Under the pieces are notes generated by a model. It was not told where the DNA came from and did no database searches. It worked only from the letters and a program-made list of their open reading frames with translations. A DNA stretch of 48,540 bases. Origin: VBAS01 sp035318985 (GTDB lineage: Bacteria; Bacteroidota; Bacteroidia; Chitinophagales; Chitinophagaceae). This document shows positions 7,766 through 18,300 of the stretch, one piece after another. The stretch lies in the NCBI GenBank assembly GCA_035318985.1, contig DATHDP010000102.1:1-48540 (forward strand), given 5' to 3'. A program made the position numbers and the translations under genes. The first letter of the stretch is position 1. Each line of letters opens with the position of its first letter.

Positions 7766-9651
7766 AATTTTTCAGTTTTTGGACCCCATCCATTTAAAAC
7801 ATTTGTAATACTATATTTTTTTAGTTCTTCATCTGTCAATTGTTTTGACCATCCTACTCTTTTTGCCGGGTCTGCCGAAGGTCCGTAATTTTTATATTCA
7901 GCATACCGGGTAGTTTTGTAATTATCGGTATTGTTCCAGTTGCTCCAGCCTTCTGCTTTTATATGCTCACCGATATAACAATGAATATACAACACCTGTG
8001 CGTAAGGTCGCCACGGCCGACCTAAAGAAACATTGTGTAAAGAAGTATCACCTGTTAAAACACATTCATTGAAAATATAGCCAAACTCATTTTCCTTTGG
8101 AGTAGATGCAGCCGTTACATGCGAATTCTTTTTACTATGTATTTGGCATTTTTCAAACCAAACAGCAGATGACCCAAAAATAAAATCCGTTGTACCTTCT
8201 ATATAACAATTTTCATAATACTGCCTGCTTTTATCACTATTTGTAAATAGCACATCCTGGTTACCAATAAAACGACAATTAATAAATTGTGCTTTATCGC
8301 CATCGGATTCAACAGCCACAGCCTGCCCGGCATTAAATCCTGCATCGTTCTGAAACGTTATATCCTTTGCGGTGAAGTTATCAGCATTGATCTTAAAACT
8401 CCATGATGTTCTTGTATTGATGCTATCTCCGTTTGGAGCAATCTTACCGGCATGGTCGTTGTAACTAAGAATCGTCTTGAATTTATCTTCACCAATCAAT
8501 GTCACAGAGTTTCTAGTTGAATCCAGAAGAAGTTTCTCATAATAAACTCCGTTCCTGATATAAATGACAAAGTTGTTTTTATTATTTGCAGGAACAGCAT
8601 TCAATGCCTCCTGGACAGTTTTATAATTTCCACTCCCATCCTGTGCTACTGTAATTGCTGTTGAGTTGATGTTCTTCCTGTAAAAAACTTTGTTCAGAAA
8701 AGCATCAATGGTTTGAACTATCGGAGTAAACCAGGGTTCAAACAAAACAAATGAATGTGGCGCATCAAAAAAATTTATTTCTGTGTAAATGTTATACTCA
8801 TCCAGGATCTTAATATAATCATCTCTTCCAGCATGCATTCTTGCCACATTACTATTGATAAATAAAGTGGGTGGAGTATGCGGCCCGATATGTGTTAGCG
8901 GTGAACCTCGCTTCCACAATTCCGGGTTTTCAGTTTTTGAATACCCAAACCAATTGGTAGCAGCGGATGTTCTTTTACTATCATCTCCTTCGCCGGATTC
9001 GGAATGGATGAACGCAAGCAATCCGTCCATATCGATCACTGCATTTACTTTACTTGAGATATTTTTATTACAACCGTCGCCTTCAAATGAAGCAATATCA
9101 TTTGTTGCTCCCATCATTGCAGCTAATTCGCCACCAGCCGAATGTCCGGCTACAACAATCTTATTTGGATCGATATTATATTTTGCTGCATTTTTTCTAA
9201 CCCAACGAATAGAAGATTTTACATCATATACACCTGCGGGATATAAAGCTTCTGTTGAAAGACGATACCCCGGAGTAAAACAAACATAACCAAGCCCAGC
9301 AAGTCGCTGTGCTAATGGATAGTGTAATGTTCTATTACCTGTTCTCCATCCACCTCCGTGCACAATTATCATTGCGATCCTTTTATTGCTACTTTGTTGT
9401 TTAGGGTAAAATGCATCAATTAAAAAATTTCGACTGCCAATAGTGCAATATGTGATATTCTTTTCTTCTGCTATCGAAGGTGAATGGATCTCGTTTACAA
9501 TTTTTGCTTCAGGATTTGATTTAATAGTACCAGCATAAGCACTGTATAAAGAATAAGAAGTATCTGGTTTACCAGTTATGCCTTTTGTTGATTGGGGAAA
9601 TCCATAAAAATGAAAAAGAAAAAATAATATGGCGATGCTAATCTTTTTCAT
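7762..9651 (-). CDS. Bifunctional alpha/beta hydrolase esterase - CE8 pectin methylesterase (esterase domain first)
   Basis: A 629-residue exported fusion (signal peptide MKKISIAILFFLFHFYGFPQ). The N-terminal alpha/beta hydrolase (about 65-315) shows the oxyanion motif HGGGW, nucleophile S171 in GHSAGG and H299 in APHSF. The C-terminal CE8 pectinesterase domain (about 330-625) shows D466 (GNQDVLF), D489 (TTDFIFG) and R545 (LGRPW). Both catalytic sets look complete. The expected action is removal of acyl (acetyl or feruloyl-type) and methyl esters from pectin in the periplasm or at the surface. It starts three bases after the CE12 stop and its stop overlaps the TTG start of the next fusion. 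Domain order is the mirror of that gene, so the two are not simple full-length duplicates. Confidence 0.92.
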   Translation of the reverse strand: MKKISIAILFFLFHFYGFPQSTKGITGKPDTSYSLYSAYAGTIKSNPEAKIVNEIHSPSIAEEKNITYCTIGSRNFLIDAFYPKQQSSNKRIAMIIVHGGGWRTGNRTLHYPLAQRLAGLGYVCFTPGYRLSTEALYPAGVYDVKSSIRWVRKNAAKYNIDPNKIVVAGHSAGGELAAMMGATNDIASFEGDGCNKNISSKVNAVIDMDGLLAFIHSESGEGDDSKRTSAATNWFGYSKTENPELWKRGSPLTHIGPHTPPTLFINSNVARMHAGRDDYIKILDEYNIYTEINFFDAPHSFVLFEPWFTPIVQTIDAFLNKVFYRKNINSTAITVAQDGSGNYKTVQEALNAVPANNKNNFVIYIRNGVYYEKLLLDSTRNSVTLIGEDKFKTILSYNDHAGKIAPNGDSINTRTSWSFKINADNFTAKDITFQNDAGFNAGQAVAVESDGDKAQFINCRFIGNQDVLFTNSDKSRQYYENCYIEGTTDFIFGSSAVWFEKCQIHSKKNSHVTAASTPKENEFGYIFNECVLTGDTSLHNVSLGRPWRPYAQVLYIHCYIGEHIKAEGWSNWNNTDNYKTTRYAEYKNYGPSADPAKRVGWSKQLTDEELKKYSITNVLNGWGPKTEKF

Positions 9652-9654
9652 TTA

Positions 9655-10401
9655 TCATTTTACAACTGGTTTTACAATTCTGTCACCAAGATCAGGGATC
9701 TGAGATCTTATTTCACCTAATACCAATTGAGCAATCAGCCTTGCACCAAGTTCATTGAAATGCGTATTATCATCCCTGCCATCCGGATAGTTAGGGTGTT
9801 CGCCGGGTTTTAGCTGCATAAATAATAGCTTGGAATTCTCAACTCCAAACTGCTGATATAACTGTTGCGTTATTTTATCCATATCAAATAAAATAACTTT
9901 TTCTTCTTTAGCTACATCTCTTACAATTTGTGAATAGACATCATGTGTACCTTCGATCTTCCCATTCGCATCAAATTTTCTTCTTGCCATTGGTGTCAGC
10001 AATATAGGTATTGCTTTCTTCCCCCTCGTTTCTGTTACATACTGTTTCAGGTTATTTTTAAATTCAACTTCTGTAGTATAAGTTTTTTTGGTTGATACCT
10101 CATCATTATGCCCGAATTGAATAAAAACATAATCACCTTCCGTTGCTTTATCCAAAACTATTTGCCACAACCCTTCATTTCTAAATGAGCTTGTGCTACG
10201 GCCATTCTTTGCAAGATTTTCAATTGTAACTGTTGAATCCCAGAAATAAACAAAAGGCATTCCCCAACCAGTTTCAGGATAAGCTTTTTTTTCTTTAATG
10301 CTCATTGTACTATCACCGCACATCCAAATGGTGATCTTCTTTTTCCCAGGCGTTGCAAATGCCATTAAAAATAAGACCAGAAGAATAAATAATTTCCTCA
10401 T
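9655..10401 (-). CDS. CE12 rhamnogalacturonan acetylesterase (SGNH hydrolase)
   Basis: A 248-residue exported SGNH-fold esterase. It starts with a short signal peptide (MRKLFILLVLFLMAFA). Block I is CGDSTM with nucleophile S31, the Gly block is NLAKNGRSTSSF, block III is FGHND and block V is DNTHFNELG with D211 and H214. This set and the size match RhgT/YesT-type rhamnogalacturonan acetylesterases of CAZy family CE12, which remove acetyl groups from rhamnogalacturonan I. Its ATG overlaps the pectate lyase stop by four bases. Confidence 0.93.
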   Translation of the reverse strand: MRKLFILLVLFLMAFATPGKKKITIWMCGDSTMSIKEKKAYPETGWGMPFVYFWDSTVTIENLAKNGRSTSSFRNEGLWQIVLDKATEGDYVFIQFGHNDEVSTKKTYTTEVEFKNNLKQYVTETRGKKAIPILLTPMARRKFDANGKIEGTHDVYSQIVRDVAKEEKVILFDMDKITQQLYQQFGVENSKLLFMQLKPGEHPNYPDGRDDNTHFNELGARLIAQLVLGEIRSQIPDLGDRIVKPVVK

Positions 10402-11822
10402 TTTAGAATGCTGTTAATATACAATTCAATATTCGTATAAAATTTATGAGACCAAATTTTTGAGGCATCAGATGCATCAGCTGGGTTTAATCCGTTCTTT
10501 CTCTCCCACTCATCAGGTATCCCATCTTTATCATTATCAGCCAAAGCAGGCATTGATCTTAAGTTTGGCCACGCATTTACCGTCATCTCATACTCTGTGC
10601 CATGTGGGAAGCCTCCTTGCACATCAATAAATTTACCGTTCCTGTTTTTTACATCATTAATTATTCTTTCATCCAATGTATCTCTTTTATAGCTGGCGCC
10701 AACAGATCTTAAAACTGCTTCATAAGCTTCTTCAGCAGTTTGTGTTTGTATCGGCCATGCATCATGCGGTTTATCAATCACCGTATTTTTTTTATCATCT
10801 TCTGTTCCGCCATTACCCATATGAACTCCAAGCCCATTGTTTTTGGTAACATCGGCGGCTTCGTCTACATAATTCCCATTTACATACCATTTACCAAAAC
10901 CAATGGTTTCATTTTTCCCGGGGTTAACAATTCTATTCTTTACACTCTTGCTTGTGTTGGGGCCATATTTAAAATAATTATTGATGATATTATAATCACC
11001 GCCTTCGCCTGCATAAATATTATTTCCACCCCAATCATAAATTACGTTATTCCTGTAATCCACAAATTCAGTAGGTGTATGACGAATACCATTGAATCGT
11101 GGATTCCTGTTACTACAATGAGCAAATAAATTGTGATGAGCTGTCATATGCAGACCTCCCCAGATGGCACCGAATCCATGATGTTCGTAATCTTTATCAC
11201 CAGTTTCAAAATGATAAGAATAATTCAACGGTTCTGAAATTAAATTCCATTGAAGTGTGGTACTATCACCGGCATAAACAGAAAACACTTCATCAGTGCT
11301 CCAACTCATGCTGCAATGATCAATTATAATATTTTTTCTTCTTGTTCCACCAAAAGCATCATCACCACCATTACCATCTACCATTCCACCTTTTTGGTAT
11401 TTATCCCCCATACGAAAACGTATATAGCGTATAATTATATTATCTCCGCCAAGGGAAACTGAATTATCTGCCAAACAAATTCCATCACCAGGAGCTGTTT
11501 GTCCGGCGATCGTTACATCGCCTTTAATTGAAAGTTTTGTTTCGAGATGAATTGTGCCTGAGATAGCGAACACAATAGTTTTTTTTCCTTTTGCCTCAGT
11601 TGCTTCACGAAAACTGCCGGAACCTTTATCATTTAAATTGGAAACAATAAATGTTTTACCACCTCTCCCACCTGTTGCATATTTACCATAACCTTCTGCA
11701 CCCGGAAATGCAATTGGATCATTTTCATTATTAGCAGTACTTATTTGTTTTTGGGATGTGCATGAAAGGCCTAAAAGAATGCAACTCAACAAAAAAAACA
11801 GGCTTCGATCCTTGTTTTGCAT
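10398..11822 (-). CDS. PL1 family pectate lyase lipoprotein
   Basis: A 474-residue predicted lipoprotein with signal MQNKDRSLFFLLSCILLGLS and acylated C21. The parallel beta-helix matches the pectate lyase 1 family: PGAEGYGKYATGGRGG, VSNLNDKGSGSFREA, IAGQTAPGDG, IRYIRFRMGD, the Ca-binding and core region IIIDHCSMSWSTDE, and HHNLFAHCSNRNPRF. A terminal DNDKDGIPDEWE segment resembles a calcium-binding TSP3 or EF-hand-like repeat and is common in Bacteroidota members of this family. It cleaves de-esterified polygalacturonan by beta-elimination, producing the unsaturated ends that the GH105 enzyme removes. It opens the tight seven-gene run and starts 95 bases after the SusCD-unit stop, beyond a terminator. 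Confidence 0.93.
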   Translation of the reverse strand: MQNKDRSLFFLLSCILLGLSCTSQKQISTANNENDPIAFPGAEGYGKYATGGRGGKTFIVSNLNDKGSGSFREATEAKGKKTIVFAISGTIHLETKLSIKGDVTIAGQTAPGDGICLADNSVSLGGDNIIIRYIRFRMGDKYQKGGMVDGNGGDDAFGGTRRKNIIIDHCSMSWSTDEVFSVYAGDSTTLQWNLISEPLNYSYHFETGDKDYEHHGFGAIWGGLHMTAHHNLFAHCSNRNPRFNGIRHTPTEFVDYRNNVIYDWGGNNIYAGEGGDYNIINNYFKYGPNTSKSVKNRIVNPGKNETIGFGKWYVNGNYVDEAADVTKNNGLGVHMGNGGTEDDKKNTVIDKPHDAWPIQTQTAEEAYEAVLRSVGASYKRDTLDERIINDVKNRNGKFIDVQGGFPHGTEYEMTVNAWPNLRSMPALADNDKDGIPDEWERKNGLNPADASDASKIWSHKFYTNIELYINSILK

Positions 11823-11879
11823 AAAATATTAAATGAATGAATCAAATAAAAAAATATCATTAAACAAGCAAACTCAAAA

Positions 11880-11908
11880 AAAAGGTGCTGCTTTATCAGC
11901 AGCACCTT
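11880..11908 (-). terminator. Rho-independent terminator after the SusC-SusD-lipoprotein unit
   Basis: On the minus strand the perfect arms AAGGTGCTGC and GCAGCACCTT pair around a short loop (plus-strand arms at 11882-11891 and 11899-11908). The A-run at 11876-11883 gives a U-tract on the minus strand. It lies just after the stop at 11918 and separates the transport unit from the enzyme unit, which would allow higher transcription of transport genes. Confidence 0.85.
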
Positions 11909-11917
11909 AAAGTTATT

Positions 11918-13537
11918 TTATTTCCAACGAGGGTCGCCGGCGGTACTCATACCTGCAAAAGTATTATCAGCAAATCTGAAATTGCCTCCGAGAGGATTTA
12001 CCCATAAAGCAAAAGAACTGCCGCTATAATTTATAACCGGTGTAAGCGCATTGGCTATTACAGTATGGTCAGAAGTAATATAATTATTCGTTGAACTGAT
12101 CGTTGTAGATGCCCCCACTCTTATATCTCTTACATCAATGCTGCTTCCATTCGGTTTACCTCTTCCAAAAATACAATTGCTTATAGTTACACCGTTTGTT
12201 ACATTGAATGTGCTGTAATCAACAATAAAGCTGCCGGTACTGTTTCCCCACGGAGCTTCATTAAAAGTGCATTTGTCGATAATGACTGAGGTTGAACCAC
12301 CTGTTTGCTTTGTACTTGTAATTACCCTTTCTGTTTTATAAATAGTACTGTTCTTAATAGAAATATTGTCGGCTTTGCAGAGCGCATTATCTATTGTTAT
12401 TACTCCGTAATTTGAAATGCTGTCAATAATACAATTGTTGATCACATAATTAGTTAAATTAATTACAGCTGCTTGGAGACGAACAACACCCCGCATATTT
12501 TCAATTCTGCAACTTTCAAATCCTAATCTTGTAATTGTACAAGCATTGCTAATATTAAAAACATATTTTGAAGTATAGTCTGTTGCGATCAAGGATACAT
12601 CCTGGAAATCAAGGTATGCAATTGTACTGCCTGCAGTAATATTGAAATTAGCAGGGAGTGATATAATTGCCTGGTTCGGGTTACTCAGATCGGCGCCGCT
12701 AATGATCTTAACAGATTTACTTAAGTTCAGGGCTGCAGCAATTAGATAACTTTCGCCGCGTTTTAAAATAACAGTACTTGCATCAGGAATTAAAGGAAGT
12801 GTGTCGGCTAATACAGACGGCCTTCCGGTAATACCTCTTAGATCAATAATACTACCACTTAAAGGAGCGGCTGTTGTAAAAGTGAGATATCCTTTGCTTT
12901 TAACTGCATCAAAGATCTCTGCTGAATAGTTTGTACTTGCTGAAAGACCACTAATGATTTTTTTCTCTGCGGTAATATCTGCTGGAGTTAAGTTTATCGT
13001 GGTTGGAGTACTGCTGGCAGCTGTTGGTGTAATTACAATACGAGTTAAGCCCGGAGTTGTCCTCCATTTTAATAATACAGCATTATCTATTATATCAGCT
13101 GGCAAGAGTGGCAGAAAGATCTGCTCTCCACTTATACTAAACCGGCTGCTTGGAACCCAACCAGACTCTGCAGTTGTGCCGTTTGTATTCGCTTTTACTC
13201 TTGCAAAATAAATTTGTCTTGCCTGCAAAACAGTATCAGAGACTACGACAGTAGTTGTATTAACTACCTTATCATAGACATTCGTTCCTCCGAATAAAGA
13301 GTCCTTAGACACCTGTACGGTATACGAGGTAGCAGCTGGTGAAAAAAGTGAAGCCAACCATGTAAGTGTTGCTTTAGTTTCAGTGGTAGTAATAACTATG
13401 TCGCCGGGTTTAAATTGTCGGGGAAGTGTGAAATTCGGGTCATAATGTTTTTGACAGGAAAAAAAACTAGTTACAAGTATACCGATTGCAAAAAGCCATT
13501 TAATCTTCATGTTATTCAATATTTTTTTCATTATCAT
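11918..13537 (-). CDS. SusE/F-position surface lipoprotein with FN3 and beta-helix (DUF4957/DUF5123-like)
   Basis: A 539-residue predicted lipoprotein (acylated C28 in TSFFSC). The start is uncertain: ATG codons at 13537, 13531 and 13510 all leave a usable signal peptide. Residues about 40-135 look like a fibronectin type III domain (TKATLTWLASLFSPAATSYT, then RVKANTNG), with a weaker second FN3-like stretch to about 225. From about 230 on, repeated short N/I/V-rich strands such as VIIDKCTF, ISIKNSTIY and ISNCIFGRG indicate a right-handed beta-helix like DUF4957/DUF5123 proteins. No lyase or hydrolase catalytic set is evident. Its location after SusD suggests a surface glycan-binding protein that captures pectin. 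The binding role is inference. Confidence 0.8.
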   Translation of the reverse strand: MIMKKILNNMKIKWLFAIGILVTSFFSCQKHYDPNFTLPRQFKPGDIVITTTETKATLTWLASLFSPAATSYTVQVSKDSLFGGTNVYDKVVNTTTVVVSDTVLQARQIYFARVKANTNGTTAESGWVPSSRFSISGEQIFLPLLPADIIDNAVLLKWRTTPGLTRIVITPTAASSTPTTINLTPADITAEKKIISGLSASTNYSAEIFDAVKSKGYLTFTTAAPLSGSIIDLRGITGRPSVLADTLPLIPDASTVILKRGESYLIAAALNLSKSVKIISGADLSNPNQAIISLPANFNITAGSTIAYLDFQDVSLIATDYTSKYVFNISNACTITRLGFESCRIENMRGVVRLQAAVINLTNYVINNCIIDSISNYGVITIDNALCKADNISIKNSTIYKTERVITSTKQTGGSTSVIIDKCTFNEAPWGNSTGSFIVDYSTFNVTNGVTISNCIFGRGKPNGSSIDVRDIRVGASTTISSTNNYITSDHTVIANALTPVINYSGSSFALWVNPLGGNFRFADNTFAGMSTAGDPRWK

Positions 13538-13550
13538 TATTTTAATAGGA

Positions 13551-15338
13551 TCAGTATCCCGGATTCTGTTTCAGATTACGATTTGATTCGATCTCCTTTG
13601 TAGGAAACGGAAGCAATTCACTTTTGCCGGTTTTAAAACTTGCTGCAAATTGACTGGTTATAATGCCAGCAGTGATGCCGGTGCCGACCCATGGAACAGC
13701 TGTATAGCCTGTTGGCGCTGCAGAAACAATATCTTTATAAAATGACCCTGCCCATTGCATGGTGGTTTGATTGGTTTTAAAATACATATTCGCCGGTAAT
13801 ACATCGTAAGGCGCTTGTCTTGCGGCCATGGCAGTTAGTTGCGCTTTTGTTTCATTAAGTTTTTGTTCAAGTAATTTCCACCTGATCAAATCATATTTTC
13901 TGTGGCCTTCACTTGCGAGCTCCAAAGCCCTTTCTTTAACAATTGCATTAAAAAAAGCAGCTTTACTTAATCCAGATGCAATATCCACGGTGGGATCAGG
14001 AGTGTTAATTGGTTTTCCATATCCTCTTCTTCTTACCATGTTTATTGCATTATAAGCTGCAGCAGTAGGGCCGTTGTTTAATTCGTTTTCTGCTTCAGCT
14101 AACATTAAGAGAACATCCGAATATCTTACCAATGGCCAATTTAGCCCCATATATTGAGCAGCTGTTGTAACCAATGCTGGACTAGCTGTCCAGTCTCTTC
14201 TAAATTTGCCATCAGGAATAGATGAAAGAGTTCTGCCTGCAAGCGTAAAATTTTGATTGATAAAATAAGGAGCGATCGTTACATCTCTTCTCAGATCAGT
14301 TGAGTCAAACAAATAAAAAAATGTTGGAAGAATGACCAAAGCAGAATTACCGGCGTTATTATATCTTGGTCCATTATAATATCCAAGTTTGCTGTCTCCT
14401 AATCCGCTGTTTCCACCTGCCATTGCAACCTCCCAAATAACTTCACCATTGGGTTCAATTAGATGGCCGCAAATATTATCCTTGAATACAGATTGAAAAC
14501 TTGGATTTAGATTATGCTGACCACTAAGTATTATAGCATTACATTCATCCTTTGCTATCTGGTAATATTGTGCGGCATTGCTTCCCTGCTTCAGTTGCCC
14601 ATCACTACGTAATGACCATCCGGCTCTGTACATTGCAATTCTTGCACGAAGACCTCTTACAGCACCCAGAGTGATCCTTTCATCTTTGGTTACATCTGAT
14701 CTCCATGGAACTAATGTTTCCGCAGTCGCCAAATCACTTAATAAATGATCATAGATAGTGTCCCTGTCAGTTTTCGATTTGAAAAGATCAGTTTCAAATG
14801 CTGAGGGCTGCCATTGCGCAACAACATCGCCCCAGTTTCTTATTAATTCAAAATAATACTGGGCCCGTAATGTAAGCGCTTCACCATGCATTCTTTTTAA
14901 TTCTTTTTGTTGCGCTTCTGTACCGTTTGTATAAATATCCATTTGAGGAATATAATAAATACACAGGTTAGCTCTTTCAATCCCCTGGTATAATTGAGAA
15001 TAAGGACTATATAATTGCGTATTACCCGGTGCTGCATTATAATGAGCAATATCTCTTCTTTCGTTATCGCCAGTGGCTCCGCTTTGCCCCATCATTTCAT
15101 CGTTGTCATAAGGATAGTACATGCTAATACGAATTCCATAACCCTGGTCACCTGTAAGACAGGCATAAGTACCAAGAACAGCTTTGTATGCATTATCGAT
15201 ATTACTGAAAACATAATCCGGAGTAGCAGAAGATACTGGTTGCACATCCAGGTATTTTTTACAGGAGAAAATCCCAAATGCTACTGATGAAACAATAATG
15301 ACAGTAGCTATTGATTTATATGAAAATCTTGATTTCAT
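13551..15338 (-). CDS. SusD/RagB-family nutrient-binding outer-membrane lipoprotein
   Basis: A 595-residue lipoprotein with signal peptide and lipobox at GIFSC (C26) followed by KKYLDVQP, the typical SusD start. Features of the family include the TPR-like helices (GEALTLRAQYYFELIRNWGDV), WPLVRYSDVLLMLAEAENELN and the conserved end ALELASEGHRKYDLIRW followed by LLPFPTKEIESNRNLKQNPGY. SusD caps the SusC channel at the cell surface and delivers oligosaccharides. It starts 18 bases after the SusC stop. Pectic oligomers are the expected ligand from context. Confidence 0.96.
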   Translation of the reverse strand: MKSRFSYKSIATVIIVSSVAFGIFSCKKYLDVQPVSSATPDYVFSNIDNAYKAVLGTYACLTGDQGYGIRISMYYPYDNDEMMGQSGATGDNERRDIAHYNAAPGNTQLYSPYSQLYQGIERANLCIYYIPQMDIYTNGTEAQQKELKRMHGEALTLRAQYYFELIRNWGDVVAQWQPSAFETDLFKSKTDRDTIYDHLLSDLATAETLVPWRSDVTKDERITLGAVRGLRARIAMYRAGWSLRSDGQLKQGSNAAQYYQIAKDECNAIILSGQHNLNPSFQSVFKDNICGHLIEPNGEVIWEVAMAGGNSGLGDSKLGYYNGPRYNNAGNSALVILPTFFYLFDSTDLRRDVTIAPYFINQNFTLAGRTLSSIPDGKFRRDWTASPALVTTAAQYMGLNWPLVRYSDVLLMLAEAENELNNGPTAAAYNAINMVRRRGYGKPINTPDPTVDIASGLSKAAFFNAIVKERALELASEGHRKYDLIRWKLLEQKLNETKAQLTAMAARQAPYDVLPANMYFKTNQTTMQWAGSFYKDIVSAAPTGYTAVPWVGTGITAGIITSQFAASFKTGKSELLPFPTKEIESNRNLKQNPGY

Positions 15339-15356
15339 TGCTAATTTATTTTTCTT

Positions 15357-18300
15357 TTATAAAGTTAGATTTACACCGAAAATAAAACTCATGCTGCGTG
15401 GATATGCTGAGTAGTCAACGCCGGGAGTTACTTGTGTACTCCGACGTGTATTTACTTCAGGATCATAACCGCTATAGTTCGTAAACACATAAAGGTTATT
15501 GCCGGTTACATATACTCTAAGGTTTTGAATTTTGGCTTTTGCTACAAATGATTTAGGTAATGTGTAGCCAATTGTAACATTATTTAATCTTACAAATCCT
15601 CCATCTTCAATAGCCCATGAGTGGGTATAGAATGAACCTGCACTTGTTATCGGACGCCAGATGGTAGCATTGGCGTTGAGTTTTGTTAATTCAGTCGGAT
15701 CAGTAACTACATTGCCTTGTGCATTGACAGTCATCCAGCGCTTATCACTATTCATTGTTGTCAGTAAGTTAGAATTTACTGTGTAGCCGCTTGTGAACTC
15801 AAGTTTATTAGCGTTATAGATTTGATTGCCAAATTGAAAATTCAAGAACACACTAAAATCAAAATTTTTGTAGGTAAACTGTTGGTTTAAACCGCCAACA
15901 ACAGTTGGAAGTGTATGACCGATGATCGTTCTGTCATTATCATCTATGATCGCATCACCATTCTGATCTTTAAACTTGATCATCCCAGGTTGTGGTGTAG
16001 TTGATATTATACTGGAATTATTAGGCACTCCTGGTTTTAATGTATAAACACCTGTAGTAGAGTTATAATCAAAATCGTCAATCTTGTACATACCATCAGA
16101 TATCAGTCCCCAGACTGATCCAACTGATTTACCAACTTTTACTATGAAATCAGATGGAACATTACCTCCTGCCCAACCTGAAGTTTCAAGAAAAGATTGT
16201 TGGTCAGGGCCAAGGCTCATTATTTTATTCTTATTATACGATGCATTGAAATTCGCATTCCATGTAAAATCCTTTTTTTGTATTACGCTGGCGTTTACCT
16301 GGAATTCGATACCACTATTATTAACAGATCCCACATTCTGAACCTGCTTTGTATAACCACTACTTGCAGGAACTGCTACATTCAGCAAAAGATTTTTTGA
16401 ACTATTCTTATATATATCTGTAGTAAGTTGTATCCTATTATTTAAAAAGCTAACATCTAAACCAATATTCCTTGAAATATTTTCTTCCCAAACCAATGCA
16501 TTATTGGCAAGTGAAGGCGGAAGATATGCCGTTATGATCTGTTCCAACAAATCATACTGTGTGTTTGGACTATATGTTGTGAGGTAAAGAAAATCACTGA
16601 TCCTGTTGTTTCCTGCTTCGCCATAACCAACACGCAATTTCAAGTCGCTGATCGTAGGGCTTAGACCCTCCATAAATTTTTCTTTTGAAACTCTCCATGC
16701 AAATGTGCCGGATGGAAAATAGCCCCAACGATTATCAGGTGCAAATTTTGTAGAACCATCAGCACGTAAAGACAATGCCAATAAATACTTATCAGCATAA
16801 GCATAATTGACCCTACCAAAGAAAGATGCTAATTTATTAGTGCTTTCTGATGATGTTGGTTTTGGTTGTGGTTGTCCCTGCGGCCCGCTTCCAAGATTCA
16901 TATTTGCAAAGGCTCTTTCAGGACTTATTCCAAGAGGGAAATATCTTGTTTCAGTATATAAAAGTTGACCTTTATCCTCATAAGTTTCCTGGCCTAATAA
17001 AACACTCAGCTTATTATGTTTGCTGAATGATGAACCGGATTTATCCATTGTAAAGGTCAAAACATTTGAGTTGTTAAACGTATTTCTTTTAACATTGTTA
17101 ATAGAAGCAAGAGGTAAGCCTGCACTGTTTTGTTTTGAATTGGATGTAATACTATCATCAAAAGCTCTTTGCTCACGATAAGTCAGATCATATCCAAAGG
17201 TTGATTTAAAGTTTACATATTTATTAAGCGTAAAATCAATATATCCTGTAAGATTGACGACATCAGTATTGTCCTTTCTGTACTCTGCTTCGTTCAACAG
17301 GATCGGGTTAACAAGTCGTAAGCTGTTTCCATTTGTTTGATCAGCATAATCAGGATCATAATCAGTTTCACTTTGACCGGGAGTAAGAATAGGTTTGTAT
17401 TTTATTGCCTGTCTTAAACGGTTAGTTGAAGATGAGCCAGCATTAGAAGTTCCTGCTCCATTAACGATCGTTTTATTATAACGTGTTGAAAAACCTACTT
17501 TCAATTTAGGACTAAATGTATGATCAAGTTTAAAGCTGGCAAGTTTCCGGTCAAAATCAGACAATAGCATTATTCCTTCTTCTTTATTATAAGTGAGACT
17601 CAGGTTATATTGCGTTTTTTGATCACCACCATTTAATCCAACATTATGCGTCTGATTAAATGCCAATCTTCCGAACATTTCTTCCTGCCAATCGACCGCT
17701 GGAATTGATTTATAAAGATCAAGATCTTCCCATCTGCCATAAGTATTTTGAAAAGTCTGGCGGGCGGCAGCGCTGCTACGGCTAGCTTCATATTGATAAA
17801 GGACAAATTCATAGGGATCCATTACTTCAAGTTTATTTGCCAGCTTCTTAAAACCTATCAGACCATTGTAAGTGATTACCGGACGACCATTTCTTCCTTT
17901 CTTTGTTGTAATGATAACAACACCATTTGCGCCTCTTGCTCCATATATAGCCGTTGTCGATGCATCTTTCAATACATCTACTGATTCAATATCCTGCGGA
18001 GAAATTACTGACAAAGCATTTTCAACCTGTACTCCATCTATTATGTAAATAGGCTGTGGATCCTGTGTGATTGACCCGCCACCACGAACACGGATCAAAA
18101 CTTCTGCGTTTGGAGAACCTTCTGTTCCGGTTACCTGCACACCAGCCAGCCTTCCAGCTAAAGCTTGTGCAGCAGAGTTAATCGGAATATCTTTTAATTG
18201 TTTTGCGTTTACGGATGAGACCGATCCTGTCAGATCTCTTCTTTTCAATGTCTGATAACCAACTACCACAACATCATCAAGCGATGTAACATTTTTCTCC

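Noticed and set aside
10740..11329. Long plus-strand frames opposite the pectate lyase gene
   Set aside because: They lie antisense to a confidently assigned gene and have Ile/Cys/Thr-rich composition typical of shadow frames.
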